Below are positions 1 to 9,210 of a stretch of 64,000 bases of DNA, piece after piece; within the stretch, counting starts at the first letter, position 1; each line of letters opens with the position of its first letter. The notes below the pieces were generated by a model. It was not told the origin of the DNA and did no database searches. It was given only the letters and a program-made list of their open reading frames with translations. The stretch lies in NCBI GenBank assembly GCA_035631035.1, contig DASQJL010000082.1:62001-126000 (forward strand). The letters are read 5' to 3'. The DNA is from Candidatus Binatia bacterium. GTDB lineage: Bacteria > Eisenbacteria > RBG-16-71-46 > SZUA-252. A program made the translations under genes and the position numbers.

Positions 1-995
1 AGCACGCCGGCCTCGACGTCGTAGAACTCGGCGGCCTCGGGCCGCCAGGAATCGCGCGACCAGAGGACGTCGAACTCGGTCGAGGTGACCGCGGTCACCG
101 GCTCCCCTTCCCTGTGGATCTCGAGGGTCAGGCGGTAATGCCCCGCCGCGAGGCCCGAGGCATCGATCGAGATGGCGTGCGGCCAGGCGGTTCCCTCCGT
201 GACGCGAAGCGAGTCGTCGCCGGTCGGGATGGTGTCCCCCTTGGCGTCCACCAGGAGGGAGCGGACGCGATAGCTGCGACCCCCCGGGGGCGGCGGGTCG
301 TCGTAGATCTCGTAGTATCCCGAGACCTCGTCCTTGTAGAGGCCGTAATAGCCGCTCGGGTGGGGATAGACGTCGTAGGGTCCCTTCCGGAACGGAGCGC
401 CCTCTTTCGCCGCGGAGATCTCCCACGCGGGCTCGATGCCGCTCAGCGAGGGATTGCGGAAGAGCCAGGGACCCAGGTCGACGCGCCCCTCCACCTTGCC
501 CTGACGTTTTTGGCTCTTCATCTTGTAGATGAGGCCCATGCGAGCCATGTTCATGTCTTCGACGGTGACCCGGTAGGCGTAGCGGCCCGGCTTGGCGGTG
601 AGTCCCAGCTTGTAGACCTCGCCCAGCAGGGAGTCGCCGGCCGCCGAGGGATCGGTCACCTGCACACGGGCTTCCTGCTGGCGGTATCCGATCCGCTTCT
701 CGGCCGCGTCCCACATCTCCACCGTCACGCGAAGCAACCCCTCGAACAGGCTGTCGGTCTTTTGGATGAACTTGATCTCGCGGTACGGAACCCGGATGGA
801 GAATTCGGCGCGGCCCTCGGAAGGGCTGTGGCGGTACGGGATGGCGCGGGCGTGGAAATGGATCTCGCCCGCGGACGCGGCCGCCTCGCCCGCGGCTACG
901 GAACCGGGGGGAGGTGGCGCCGCGGGAGAGCCCGAGGCCAGGAGCAGCAGGACGAAAACGGCGGCGATGGCCTGGCCGGGTCGGGAGCGCCTCAA
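1..995 (-). CDS. GWxTD-type secreted protein, N-terminal part (runs off window)
   Basis: Reading leftward, a frame opens at a TTG (995) preceded by a clear AAAGGAG ribosome site and stays open to base 1, so the C-terminus lies outside the window. The first ~28 residues are a signal peptide (Arg-rich start, then VFVLLLLASGSPAA). The mature part contains all-beta segments with phrases such as DSLLGEVYKLGLTAKPGRY and SYRVRSLLVDAKGDTIPTGD, and ends near WSRDSWRPEAAEFYDVEAGV. This layout resembles the N-terminal half of GWxTD-domain proteins common in FCB-group genomes; the diagnostic GWxTD motif itself would be outside the window. It follows the PorV-like gene by 22 nt. Function is unknown for this family; the assignment is moderate. 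Confidence 0.6.
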   Translation of the reverse strand, partial: MRRSRPGQAIAAVFVLLLLASGSPAAPPPPGSVAAGEAAASAGEIHFHARAIPYRHSPSEGRAEFSIRVPYREIKFIQKTDSLFEGLLRVTVEMWDAAEKRIGYRQQEARVQVTDPSAAGDSLLGEVYKLGLTAKPGRYAYRVTVEDMNMARMGLIYKMKSQKRQGKVEGRVDLGPWLFRNPSLSGIEPAWEISAAKEGAPFRKGPYDVYPHPSGYYGLYKDEVSGYYEIYDDPPPPGGRSYRVRSLLVDAKGDTIPTGDDSLRVTEGTAWPHAISIDASGLAAGHYRLTLEIHREGEPVTAVTSTEFDVLWSRDSWRPEAAEFYDVEAGV

Positions 996-1017
996 GGCGC
1001 GGACTCCTTTCGCGTGG

Positions 1018-1956
1018 CTAGAACCCGATGTTCACCGAGACCCGGTGCGTCGCCCCCAGGAAGTTCATGTCCTGATAGGCATAGTCCAGGCGCGCGACCG
1101 AGGACTTCACGATGGTCAGCGGGAATTTGACGCCGAAGCCGGCCGTCAGCCCCTGCGTATCGTAGTTGAGCTTGTACCCGCCCCGGAGGAACAGATAGTC
1201 GTGGAAGCCGTACTCGGCGCCCACGTTCAGCTTCTCCGAGTTGTCGGGCGGGTGGGTGAACTCGGCGGCGGCGATCAGCCGGTTCTCACCCTGCTGCATC
1301 ACGTCGAACGAGCCGCCGACGCGGAAGAAGACCGGCATCTTGACCTTCTCGTCGATGAAGGTCATGTCGCTCCCGATGTTCTGGATCGACATGCCGATCT
1401 TCGCGCCCAGCACGCCCACGTCGTAGAGCGTGCCGAAATCGAACGTGGTGGACGAGCCCTTCACGTCGTCGAGGCCGGTCTGGACGTAGTTCACGCTCAG
1501 CCCTGCCGAGAACTTGTCCGTGAGCGCCCGCGCGTAGGAGAGGCCGTAGGCCCACTCCCCGGCGTCGAACGTGTCCCCGGTGCCTTCCGGCAGATAGGTC
1601 GTCCGGACGATATCCCGGCTCATCGTGAGCGCCCGGACGTTCACGCCGAGCATGCCGGGAATCCACTTGATGTTGAAAACGTACGCGGCCTGGTCGAACA
1701 GGATGTCGGCGGGCCAGGACGTGTGGTTCAGCGAGATCGACTGCCCCGACATCCGGGCGATCCCCGCGGGGTTCCAGTAGACGGCCGTGGCGTCGTCCGA
1801 GAGCGCGACGTAGGCGTCTCCCATGGCCGCCGCACGAGCCCCCACGCCGATCTTCAGCGACTGGCCTCCCAGGGTGCCGACCTTCTCGAAGATCTGGGCC
1901 CCTTCCGCCGAGAGCGGGAGCAGCAGTAGAACGGCCAATACGAGCGCGCTTCTCAC
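1018..1956 (-). CDS. PorV/PorQ-family outer-membrane beta-barrel protein
   Basis: This 312-residue protein has a signal peptide (VRSALVLAVLLLLPLSAEG) and a barrel of the UPF0164/PorV-PorQ type: the early GVGARAAAMGDAYVALSDDA and TAVYWNPAGIA phrases are the hallmark of the family, and the chain ends in Phe as outer-membrane barrels do. I chose the GTG at 1956 because GAGGAGGAA lies 5 nt upstream and the signal peptide starts there; an ATG at 2010 that overlaps the stop of the preceding gene would add 18 residues before the signal peptide. In Bacteroidota, PorV is the shuttle that receives type IX secretion cargo. Here it follows a protein with a T9SS-like C-terminus, which fits such a role by inference only. 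Confidence 0.82.
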   Translation of the reverse strand: MRSALVLAVLLLLPLSAEGAQIFEKVGTLGGQSLKIGVGARAAAMGDAYVALSDDATAVYWNPAGIARMSGQSISLNHTSWPADILFDQAAYVFNIKWIPGMLGVNVRALTMSRDIVRTTYLPEGTGDTFDAGEWAYGLSYARALTDKFSAGLSVNYVQTGLDDVKGSSTTFDFGTLYDVGVLGAKIGMSIQNIGSDMTFIDEKVKMPVFFRVGGSFDVMQQGENRLIAAAEFTHPPDNSEKLNVGAEYGFHDYLFLRGGYKLNYDTQGLTAGFGVKFPLTIVKSSVARLDYAYQDMNFLGATHRVSVNIGF

Positions 1957-1960
1957 GAAG

Positions 1961-1969
1961 TTCCTCCTC
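1961..1969 (-). promoter_or_regulatory. Strong Shine-Dalgarno site for the PorV-like gene
   Basis: GAGGAGGAA on the minus strand sits 4-5 nt before the GTG at 1956. It decides the start of the PorV-like gene against the upstream ATG at 2010, which lacks a comparable site. Confidence 0.7.
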
Positions 1970-2006
1970 GGTCCGCCCAGAGCAGGTTGGGTCGTTCCGG
2001 CGGCGT

Positions 2007-4820
2007 TCATCGGATGATCACGAACTTCCCGACCTCCCTGCCGAGGTCGGTGTCCACGGAGAAGAGATAGATTCCGCTCACGATCTTCTGACCGTTGCGC
2101 GAGATCAGGTTCCACGCCACCTCACCCTGCCCCGCCGTCACCGGGTTCTTGCCGTACTGCAGGTCAGGCGGAGCCGTTGCATCGAACGGAAGGTCGCGCA
2201 CCAGATCGCCCGCGAGGGTGAAGATGTGAATCGTCCCCTTGGTGCGCGGGAGATTGTGGAACGTGACCTTGGTTCCGGAGGGATCCTCCTCGCGCGGCAC
2301 CAGGTCCCATTCCGATCGCGCCTTGTAGGGATTGGGCACGACGTACACGTGCTTCTGGTCGTTCTGGGCATCGGTCCGCGGATAAACCACCTGCGCGTTC
2401 GTCGCGCTCGGATTCCCCACCAGGGTGATATCCGCGATCTGCGCGTTCCCGGGCACGACGGAGACCGGAACGATGGAATAGAAGTAGGGGAATCCGTTCA
2501 GGACATGGGTGTCCACGAAGGAGTAGCGGCCCACGGCGAACAGGGTGTCCGCCACGACTTGAGACGTCGTGGTGGTCTTCTTCGTGATCGGATCCCACGA
2601 TACCCGCACCGAATCGATCCGGGTGTACCCCACCGACGGGTCGATCAGCTCCGACAGCGGATGGGCAGCCGTTCCCGTGGGATCGATCCGCCACTCGCCC
2701 AGGAGCGACCACAGATTCTTCCCCGGGGCGTTGGTCCCGAACGGGCGATTCCACCCCGCCGCTTTGTAGATCCGGTACCCGATGAACTCCTTGAGATTGC
2801 CCCGCTGGGCGTCCCGGACCAGCTCGCCGTAGTTGTTCCATTTGAGCGTGACCTTCTTGTCTCCCGGGAAGAACCAGGCGGAGACGCGTGTCGACTCGGC
2901 CTTGGTGTCGTAGGAGTTCAGGAAGTCGCTCGGCTCGTCGCGTCCGTCCACGCCCGAGAAGAAGGGCGCGGGCAAGGGCGATGCGGCCACCCAGTGGACG
3001 AGGTGTTCCTTCCCATCCCGTCCGGTGTTCACGTCGCAGTCCTGGTCGATGTAGACGCAGGCGGGGCTGCTGATCCGCGTCTGGATCGTATCCTGCGAGG
3101 CGCAGTGTCCGGGCCCGTCCGGCAGATCGCTGTCGAGGCACCAGAACCGCCCGCTGCCGCGCACGCAGTCCACGGTCGGGTTGAAGTAGTCGACGCTCGC
3201 AAACCGAGGATCGGTCGAGGGCTCCGGACGGAACCGGATGATGCAGGACGAGTCCGGCCAAACGTTCCCCGGGGGATACTGGAAGAGGATCGACTGCGGC
3301 GAATTGAGACAGGTCTCCTTGCCGCAGGTGCCCGTCCCGAGCCGGCCGTCGAGGTCGGTGTAGAGCCCGTCGAACACCTGCTGGGCGGAGACCGCGTTCG
3401 CGATCAGGCTTCCGCCGATCATGTCCGAGGCGTTCAGGACGGTCGGAGGACCAAGCGCTCCCTCGGGAAGGCCGAATCCAAGCCCCATCACCCATCCCAC
3501 CGAGACGGTCAGCGAAGAATCCGGCAGCAGCGTCCGGAACGGCCCGGTCGCCATGATGAACCGGTAGTCGAGCGGACGGCTGGACTGCTGCTGTCCCGTC
3601 ACGTCGGGGTTGAGCTGCGGGTCGGTCATGAGCTGATAGCGCTGCGCGTCGTTCTCGGGGTCGCCGCCCTGGATGAAGGAACCGGAGCCGGAGAAGAACT
3701 TGAACGACGTGACGCCCACGTGGTTCGGAGCGGTCTGCCCGGACGGATCCACCGTGTGGTTCAGGAACATGCAGCCGAACCAGCCCGGCGCGTCTCCGCC
3801 CTTGGCTTCCTGCGGGTTGTTGGGGTTGTCCGGGTTGTCGTACGCGTAGGCCATCTGGATCCGCCGCTTCACGGTCTGGCCGGTGGCGCCGACGTAGGTG
3901 ATCTGCCGGTCGAAGAGACCCACCTGGTCATCCTGGAAGTAGCCCTGGATGCCTCGATTCCCGATGTCCGGGTCGGCGAAAATCGCCACCATCACGTTTC
4001 GGAGGGTGCGGCCGCTCCGGTTCGTGATCTCGTAGTCCATGCCGACGAAGTCGTTCTGCCCGGGGGTCGCCCAGGCATAGGAGGTCTGGCGCACGCGGAT
4101 GCCGAGCGGCACGTGCTCCGGCAGGATCTGGCGGATGGAAGGGATGTCGTCGAAGTACTCCGTCGCGAACATCTGCTGTCCGACGGCGGCGAAGTCCTCG
4201 TCGCAGAGCCCGTCCCCATCGTCGTCCAGACCGTTCGGAAAGTCCTCGTCCACCCGGCCGTCGCCGTCATCGTCGGGGTCGACGCTCGAGGAGATGACCC
4301 GGTTGCCGCCCGGGATGCCCTCGTAGGATTCCCGCACGTCCGCGATCTGGTCGAGCGGCAGGTTGGCGCACGGAGCGGGCCCGGTGCTGAAGTCCACCTG
4401 GGGCGAGAACTCCCGCTGGTAGAGCGCCGTGGACACGTGCGGGATGCCGCTCGCGTCGATCGCGCCGACCCAGAGGCCGGCGGCGTACAGATAATCGTTC
4501 CCCGAGCCCGCCGGCCACTCCGCGGAGGGCACGGTCGTGCGCGAGGGGTTGTTCTGGTTTCCGGTCTCGCCGAGATTGGTGATCTGGAGCTGGAGCCGGC
4601 CCACGTTGTGGACGAACTTGCCGTCGAGCCGGAACAGGCGCTGGGGATCTCCCTTGCCGCCCGTGCTTCCCGTGCCCTCCGGCGACGTGTGCCACGCCAC
4701 CGTGCCGCCGAACAGGACGATGCCGGCCGCGAGCGCGCCGATCCTCCGCGCCGTCGTGACGACCGAGGGCGCTCCCGATCCTCTCCCTGCCGTGGTTCCC
4801 ACCTTCGCCTTCTTCGTCAT
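2007..4820 (-). CDS. Large secreted surface protein with calcium-loop segment and FlgD/T9SS-like C-terminus
   Basis: A 937-residue secreted protein. An N-terminal membrane or signal segment (about residues 24-44, IGALAAGIVLFGG) follows a basic start. Residues ~182-210 carry DPDDDGDGRVDED and GLDDDGDGLCDED, two Asp-rich loops of the thrombospondin-3/dockerin calcium-binding kind. The centre is beta-rich with scattered cysteines. The last ~90 residues (VVPNPYKARSEWD, ..., GIYLFSVDTDLGREVGKFVIIR-type ending) form an Ig-like FlgD/type A sorting-like domain. It lies 1 nt after the TonB-dependent receptor and its stop overlaps a possible ATG of the PorV-like gene, so receptor, surface protein and PorV-like barrel are likely co-expressed. 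Precise function unknown. Confidence 0.75.
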   Translation of the reverse strand: MTKKAKVGTTAGRGSGAPSVVTTARRIGALAAGIVLFGGTVAWHTSPEGTGSTGGKGDPQRLFRLDGKFVHNVGRLQLQITNLGETGNQNNPSRTTVPSAEWPAGSGNDYLYAAGLWVGAIDASGIPHVSTALYQREFSPQVDFSTGPAPCANLPLDQIADVRESYEGIPGGNRVISSSVDPDDDGDGRVDEDFPNGLDDDGDGLCDEDFAAVGQQMFATEYFDDIPSIRQILPEHVPLGIRVRQTSYAWATPGQNDFVGMDYEITNRSGRTLRNVMVAIFADPDIGNRGIQGYFQDDQVGLFDRQITYVGATGQTVKRRIQMAYAYDNPDNPNNPQEAKGGDAPGWFGCMFLNHTVDPSGQTAPNHVGVTSFKFFSGSGSFIQGGDPENDAQRYQLMTDPQLNPDVTGQQQSSRPLDYRFIMATGPFRTLLPDSSLTVSVGWVMGLGFGLPEGALGPPTVLNASDMIGGSLIANAVSAQQVFDGLYTDLDGRLGTGTCGKETCLNSPQSILFQYPPGNVWPDSSCIIRFRPEPSTDPRFASVDYFNPTVDCVRGSGRFWCLDSDLPDGPGHCASQDTIQTRISSPACVYIDQDCDVNTGRDGKEHLVHWVAASPLPAPFFSGVDGRDEPSDFLNSYDTKAESTRVSAWFFPGDKKVTLKWNNYGELVRDAQRGNLKEFIGYRIYKAAGWNRPFGTNAPGKNLWSLLGEWRIDPTGTAAHPLSELIDPSVGYTRIDSVRVSWDPITKKTTTTSQVVADTLFAVGRYSFVDTHVLNGFPYFYSIVPVSVVPGNAQIADITLVGNPSATNAQVVYPRTDAQNDQKHVYVVPNPYKARSEWDLVPREEDPSGTKVTFHNLPRTKGTIHIFTLAGDLVRDLPFDATAPPDLQYGKNPVTAGQGEVAWNLISRNGQKIVSGIYLFSVDTDLGREVGKFVIIR

Positions 4821-4821
4821 G

Positions 4822-7539
4822 TCAGAACTGGACCCCCAATCCGACGCGGATCACGCGACCCTGCTGGTACACGCGCGGGTCGTTCACGGGGTACCAGTCC
4901 TCGACCCCGTCTCCCGTCTGGTCCGCCGTCAAGAAGGCGCCGCCGGCACGGCCCGTTTCCGTGTAGTAGACCCGATACGACGTGGGATTCACCTGGTTGT
5001 CCGGCCAGAGGCTCGGCTGCAGGTCGCTGATGTTCTTCGCGTCGAGCAGGTTCGAGCCCTGGAGATAGAACGTCACGTTCTGCCCCCACACCCTGAAGAA
5101 GCGCTCCGCCTGGACGGAGAGGGTGGACGTCGAGGGGAGGCGCAGCGAGTTGGTCAGGGTCGGATCCTGCCGCCGCTGCGACCGCTGCTCCGGCGTGTAG
5201 GGAACGCCGGTGCCGAACTGATAGACGAAGGTGGACGCCCAGTCCTTCTCGTTCCCCAGCCGCAGCGTCGCCGAGATGCTGTGCCGCTGATCCCAGTCGA
5301 GCGGCTGCTCGGAGGTCGGCTTGAACTGGTCGCGGAGGTTCCCCGACGAGGCGAGCGCGCGGTTCGGGTCGGACGCCGTTCCGCTCGAGTTCGAATAGGT
5401 GTAGTTGAGCTCGCCCGAGAAGCCGTGGCTGTGCTGCTTGATCAGGGTCACTTCGATCCCCCGCGAGGAGGCGTAGTCGCCGTTCACCCAGGTGGGCACC
5501 GTGACCGAGAAGCCCGGGATCTCCTGATCCACCGTCGTCAGGAGCCCGAAGATGTCTTTGAAGTAGACGCCGAACTGCCCGTAGATCTCCTTGCTGAAGA
5601 GGTGCTGCACGCCCAGCTGGTAGGCGATGGTGGTCTGCGGCTCGAGGTTCGGATTGCCGCGCGCCTCGGCCGAGACGTTCTTGCCCTGATAGATGAAGAG
5701 CCGGTCGGGAACCTGGAAGAGGCGCCCGTAGTGGAAGCTCATCACGTCGCGGTCGGAGATCGGATAGGCAATCCCGATGCGCGGGCTCCACTGCGTCTTG
5801 ACCGGATGGGTCACGAGATTGCGATCGACCTGGTTCCCCACCGAGAAGTTGTCGTAGCGCATCCCCGCGTTCAGGACCATCCCCTCGTACTGCCAGCGAT
5901 CCTGGGCGTAGAAGGACCCCTCGGGGTTGAAGTTCCGGAACTCGTCGCGCGTCGCGCCGTAGTTGCCGGTGGCGTCGAGCACGTTCGGGAACTGCGTCAG
6001 CAGATACTGGAGGTCGTTGTAGTTGAAATCGCCGCCGACCATGAAGTTGTGCTGGCCGAACTTCTTCGAGAGGTCCCCGTTCATGGTGTAGGTCGTCGTC
6101 CGGCGGTTCTCGTAGAACGGGTAGTCCCCGTTCGTGACGTAGTAGGCCCCGTTCAGGCGGTTGAAGGGGTCGTAGTACGCGTTCGGCTGCGCCTGGTACT
6201 CCCAGAGCTGCCGGCCGAGCACGTCCTGGCGGGACTGCCACTCCTGGCGCGAGGCCCGCAGGTTGTAGATCGCTCCGTTGTTCATGACGCTCCGCCAGGT
6301 CAGCGCGATCTGCTCGTAGTCCTCGGTCGTGATCGGGAGATGGTCCGCGGTGTTCATCGGCACGAACGAGGAATCGACCTGGTAGTACGCCCACGTCCCG
6401 TAGCGCTGCGTGATCGTCCCGTCCGTCGGCGCGGTGCTGTCCGAGACCAGCTGCACGAATCCCTTCCGATTCCACCGATTGTGGAAGCGGCTGCTGAGCG
6501 AAGCGTTCCGGATCACCTCGAGATTCATCTTCTGGTTGGGAGTCACCTTCCAGGTCAGCTTGCTCGAGAAGTTGGTCGCGTTGGACTGCTTGTTGCCGAT
6601 CCGGATGAAGTCCAGGAACCGGTGTTCCTTCTGCTCCGAGGTGTTCCGCAGATAGGTGTCGCTGTAGGTCCCCTCGAAGGAGACGTAGTAGTTGGTCTTC
6701 GGGAAGACGAACGGCCCGCCGAAGCCCACGCTGAGCCGCTCGAAATCGTTGAACGACTTGTCCTGCTCGCCGTAGCGGTCGGTGAAGTAGCGGGCCTCGC
6801 CGCCGAACTTGTCGCCGCCCTCGCGCGTGGTGAGCGCGATGACGCCGGAGAGGGCGTTTCCGTACTGCGCGTCCATCCCGCCGAGCACCTGCTCGCTCGA
6901 AGAGACGGCGAGGAGCCCGAGGTCCACGCCCTCGGCGCGCATCGGGTTCCGGCTCGGGATGCCGTTGACGATGGTGAGCACCTCGTCCTCACGGCCGCCG
7001 CGGAAGTGCAGCGCGCCGCCCTGGCTGATGACTCCCGCCTTGAGGGCGATCGCGTCCTTGTAGCTGTCCACGGGCAGCGCGTGCAGGTCTTCGGAGGTGA
7101 CGACCTGCTTGGTCGAAGAGCTCGTCTTGTTGACCGCGATCTTGGCGTTGCTCTTCACTTCGACGGCCCCGATCTTGATCGCGGATTCGACGATCTTGAG
7201 ATTGGCGACGGTGGTGCGGTTGGCGTCCACCTGGACGACCTTGTCGTCCCGCGTGTAGCCGACCTGCATGGCGCGAATGGTGTAGGAACCGACCGGAACG
7301 CGGACGATGCTGTACTTCCCTTCGGCGTTGGTGAACGCCCCCATCTGCTTTCCCAGGATGATGACCGAGACGCCAGACATGGGACCGCCGCTTCCGTCGG
7401 TGACGGTGCCGCTGATGGTTCCAGTCTGCGCGAGCGACTGGGCGGGAAGGATGGACGGCGCGACGACGAACAGCAACGCGGCGACCAGGGGAAGCAGCGC
7501 CCGGGCGCATCCGCGTCGTCGGGAACTCATGCTCGGCAT
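4822..7539 (-). CDS. TonB-dependent receptor with N-terminal carboxypeptidase-regulatory-like domain
   Basis: A 905-residue outer-membrane receptor. Order of parts: signal peptide (ARALLPLVAALLFVVAPSILPAQS), a CarboxypepD_reg-like beta-sandwich (GTISGTVTDGSGGPMSGVSV, about residues 38-120), a plug domain (LHFRGGREDEVLTIVNGIP; YGNALSGVIALTTREGG) and a ~22-strand-type barrel ending in VGLGVQF with terminal Phe. Start chosen at ATG 7539, where AAAGGAG lies 11 nt upstream and the signal peptide follows; longer in-frame starts reach into the promoter. Such receptors import siderophores, cobalamin or glycans using TonB energy; no substrate is evident and no SusD partner is adjacent. It is the first gene after a 324-nt gap carrying a promoter. 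Confidence 0.92.
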   Translation of the reverse strand: MPSMSSRRRGCARALLPLVAALLFVVAPSILPAQSLAQTGTISGTVTDGSGGPMSGVSVIILGKQMGAFTNAEGKYSIVRVPVGSYTIRAMQVGYTRDDKVVQVDANRTTVANLKIVESAIKIGAVEVKSNAKIAVNKTSSSTKQVVTSEDLHALPVDSYKDAIALKAGVISQGGALHFRGGREDEVLTIVNGIPSRNPMRAEGVDLGLLAVSSSEQVLGGMDAQYGNALSGVIALTTREGGDKFGGEARYFTDRYGEQDKSFNDFERLSVGFGGPFVFPKTNYYVSFEGTYSDTYLRNTSEQKEHRFLDFIRIGNKQSNATNFSSKLTWKVTPNQKMNLEVIRNASLSSRFHNRWNRKGFVQLVSDSTAPTDGTITQRYGTWAYYQVDSSFVPMNTADHLPITTEDYEQIALTWRSVMNNGAIYNLRASRQEWQSRQDVLGRQLWEYQAQPNAYYDPFNRLNGAYYVTNGDYPFYENRRTTTYTMNGDLSKKFGQHNFMVGGDFNYNDLQYLLTQFPNVLDATGNYGATRDEFRNFNPEGSFYAQDRWQYEGMVLNAGMRYDNFSVGNQVDRNLVTHPVKTQWSPRIGIAYPISDRDVMSFHYGRLFQVPDRLFIYQGKNVSAEARGNPNLEPQTTIAYQLGVQHLFSKEIYGQFGVYFKDIFGLLTTVDQEIPGFSVTVPTWVNGDYASSRGIEVTLIKQHSHGFSGELNYTYSNSSGTASDPNRALASSGNLRDQFKPTSEQPLDWDQRHSISATLRLGNEKDWASTFVYQFGTGVPYTPEQRSQRRQDPTLTNSLRLPSTSTLSVQAERFFRVWGQNVTFYLQGSNLLDAKNISDLQPSLWPDNQVNPTSYRVYYTETGRAGGAFLTADQTGDGVEDWYPVNDPRVYQQGRVIRVGLGVQF

Positions 7540-7863
7540 GGCTTCATGCGCTCCTTTCCATGGCGGGTTTCGAAATCGTGACAAAGTGGCTGATTCTAGG
7601 CCGTCCTGAGCGGTTCTCGTCAAGGCAAAACCCTTCAAATTTCGAGTGTTCGGGGCATCGCAAGCCGATTCGGCATCTCCCGCCTCCAGGTCAGCCGCAA
7701 TGGACGGCGCGCAGGGCGACAAGGAACGAAGCCGATGGATGGGGGGGGGATTTCCAGAGACGTCCGGCAGGTACTCAACTCGTCTCTACGCCAGGATTAT
7801 ATTCAGGTTCGCGCGGCCCGCAAGGGGTAATTTCACTTTTCCGCCCTTCCGGACGGCCCAAAC
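7540..7863. other. 324-nt intergenic region upstream of the TonB-dependent receptor
   Basis: The largest non-coding gap in the window. Read on the minus strand it holds the end of the TldE transcript, a GC-rich stretch, an uninterrupted run of nine identical bases (G on plus, 7741-7749), and a sigma-70-like promoter close to the receptor. An imperfect 6-bp stem (CCGTCC/GGGCGG) just after the tldE stop lacks a U tract, so I do not call a terminator. No small ORF with a ribosome site was seen. Confidence 0.6.
7593..7623 (-). promoter_or_regulatory. Candidate sigma-70-type promoter for the TonB receptor operon
   Basis: On the minus strand TTGACG (7618-7623) and TAGAAT (7593-7598) are separated by 19 nt, slightly long but otherwise close to consensus. 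The -10 box ends about 53 nt before the receptor ATG, leaving room for a short leader with the AAAGGAG site. Confidence 0.5.
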
Positions 7864-9210
7864 TCAAAATTCCGTCCCGCTGGACATGTGGAACGACCGG
7901 ACGAGGAGTCCCGGGCAGACCACGCCGCCCACCCGCTCCACCGCGGAGAGCCCCTCCACCTCGTTCAGCATCCGGACGACGCTCTGGTTGAAGCGGAAGT
8001 TCTGGACGGCACCCCGGACCCGTCCCCCCTCGATCGCGAAGAGCCCATCGCGGGTCATGCCGGTCAGGGTCGCCGTCATGGTGTCCACGACGTTCGTGTA
8101 CCAGACGCGGGTCACCAGGAGGCCGCGATCCACCCGCGACACGAGGTCGTCCACGCTTCCCGTGCCCCCCTCGAGCACCAGGTGCCCGGCGATCGGGCCG
8201 AACGGATTGGGATACGGAAGCCCGTGCCCCGTGGACGCCTTCCCCTCCTTGGCCGCGGTCTGCCGGTCGTAGACCGGGCTGGCCGCCACCCCGCGGTCCA
8301 CGACGGTCACCGGCGTGACGGGCATCCCCTCGGCGTCGAAGGGGAGGCCGCGGTGGAGCGGATGGTAGGGGTCGTCCCGGATCGTGACGTTCCCGCCCAG
8401 CACCGGCTGGCCGATCTTCCCCGACAGGAAGCTCCGCCCCTCCTGGACCGGCAGCGCCCCGAAGGAGAGCCAGGCGGTGTCGGTGAGGAGGTCCGAGACG
8501 GCGGCCGGCTCGAGCACCACGGTGTAGCGGCCCGGCTCCCACCGCTCCGGCTTCCGCGAACGGACGGCCTTCTCCACGGCGCGCTCCGCGATCGCGTCGG
8601 CGTCCAGATCGCGGCTGGCGTGCGACTCGGAGGAGGCCCAGCCGGAGGCGGCCCCATCCATCGCCGAGATCGTGAAACGCGCCGCGGTTCCCTCGTGGTG
8701 AGCGAAGAGGCCCTTGGTGTTGGCGATGGCGAGCGGCGCGATGGTTCCGTACTCGCCGATCGAGCCCTCGCCGCTCTCGTAGATGCCGGCGGCGTCCACC
8801 CCCGCTTCCCGGCACCGGGCGACGGCGCGCTCCACCGCCGCGGCGCGCGCGTCGGGACCGAGCGAGGCGGTCGCCGCATCGTGCGCGTCGACCTCCCGGT
8901 ACTCCTGCGGGTCCGCGAGCGGAAGGAGGTTCTCGATCTCGGGAGAGAGGCGCGCGGCCTCGTCCGCCCGGCGCACCAGCCGCGCGATGCCGTCGTCGCT
9001 CAGGTCGTTCCCGGTCGCGCGCCCCGTGCGCCGCCCTCGCGCCACGCGCACGGAGAGGACGTAGCGGCGCTCGGAGACGTTCTGGGTGATCTCGTTGTTG
9101 GCGAACCGGGTGAGCTCGGAGCGGCCGCCGCCGAGCACCACTTCCATCTCGAGCCCCTTCGCGGCGGCGAGGGCCCGGCCGAGCACGTCGCGGGCTTCGT
9201 CTCTAGTCAT
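7864..9210 (-). CDS. tldE: TldE/PmbA-family metalloprotease regulatory subunit
   Basis: A 448-residue member of the TldD/PmbA family, of typical length. The N-terminal half has the GGRSELTRFANNEITQNVSE signature and the C-terminal half the YTVVLEPAAVSDLL and NPFGPIAGHLVLEGG phrases. It has no HExxxH metal site, as expected for TldE (PmbA), the non-catalytic partner that forms a heterodimer with TldD; the pair is a cytoplasmic metalloprotease acting on unfolded peptides and on some modified-peptide precursors. Its first bases overlap the end of tldD by 8 nt, supporting a stoichiometric complex. No peptide-modification genes are nearby. Confidence 0.9.
   Translation of the reverse strand: MTRDEARDVLGRALAAAKGLEMEVVLGGGRSELTRFANNEITQNVSERRYVLSVRVARGRRTGRATGNDLSDDGIARLVRRADEAARLSPEIENLLPLADPQEYREVDAHDAATASLGPDARAAAVERAVARCREAGVDAAGIYESGEGSIGEYGTIAPLAIANTKGLFAHHEGTAARFTISAMDGAASGWASSESHASRDLDADAIAERAVEKAVRSRKPERWEPGRYTVVLEPAAVSDLLTDTAWLSFGALPVQEGRSFLSGKIGQPVLGGNVTIRDDPYHPLHRGLPFDAEGMPVTPVTVVDRGVAASPVYDRQTAAKEGKASTGHGLPYPNPFGPIAGHLVLEGGTGSVDDLVSRVDRGLLVTRVWYTNVVDTMTATLTGMTRDGLFAIEGGRVRGAVQNFRFNQSVVRMLNEVEGLSAVERVGGVVCPGLLVRSFHMSSGTEF

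Noticed and set aside
4537-7581. A 1014-codon plus-strand frame opposite the TonB receptor
   Set aside because: No recognisable motif, composition of a complement-strand shadow; the receptor is secure.
7836-7863. Terminator after tldE
   Set aside because: A 6-bp stem CCGTCC/GGGCGG is present but is followed by AAAAG, not a U tract, on the transcribed strand.
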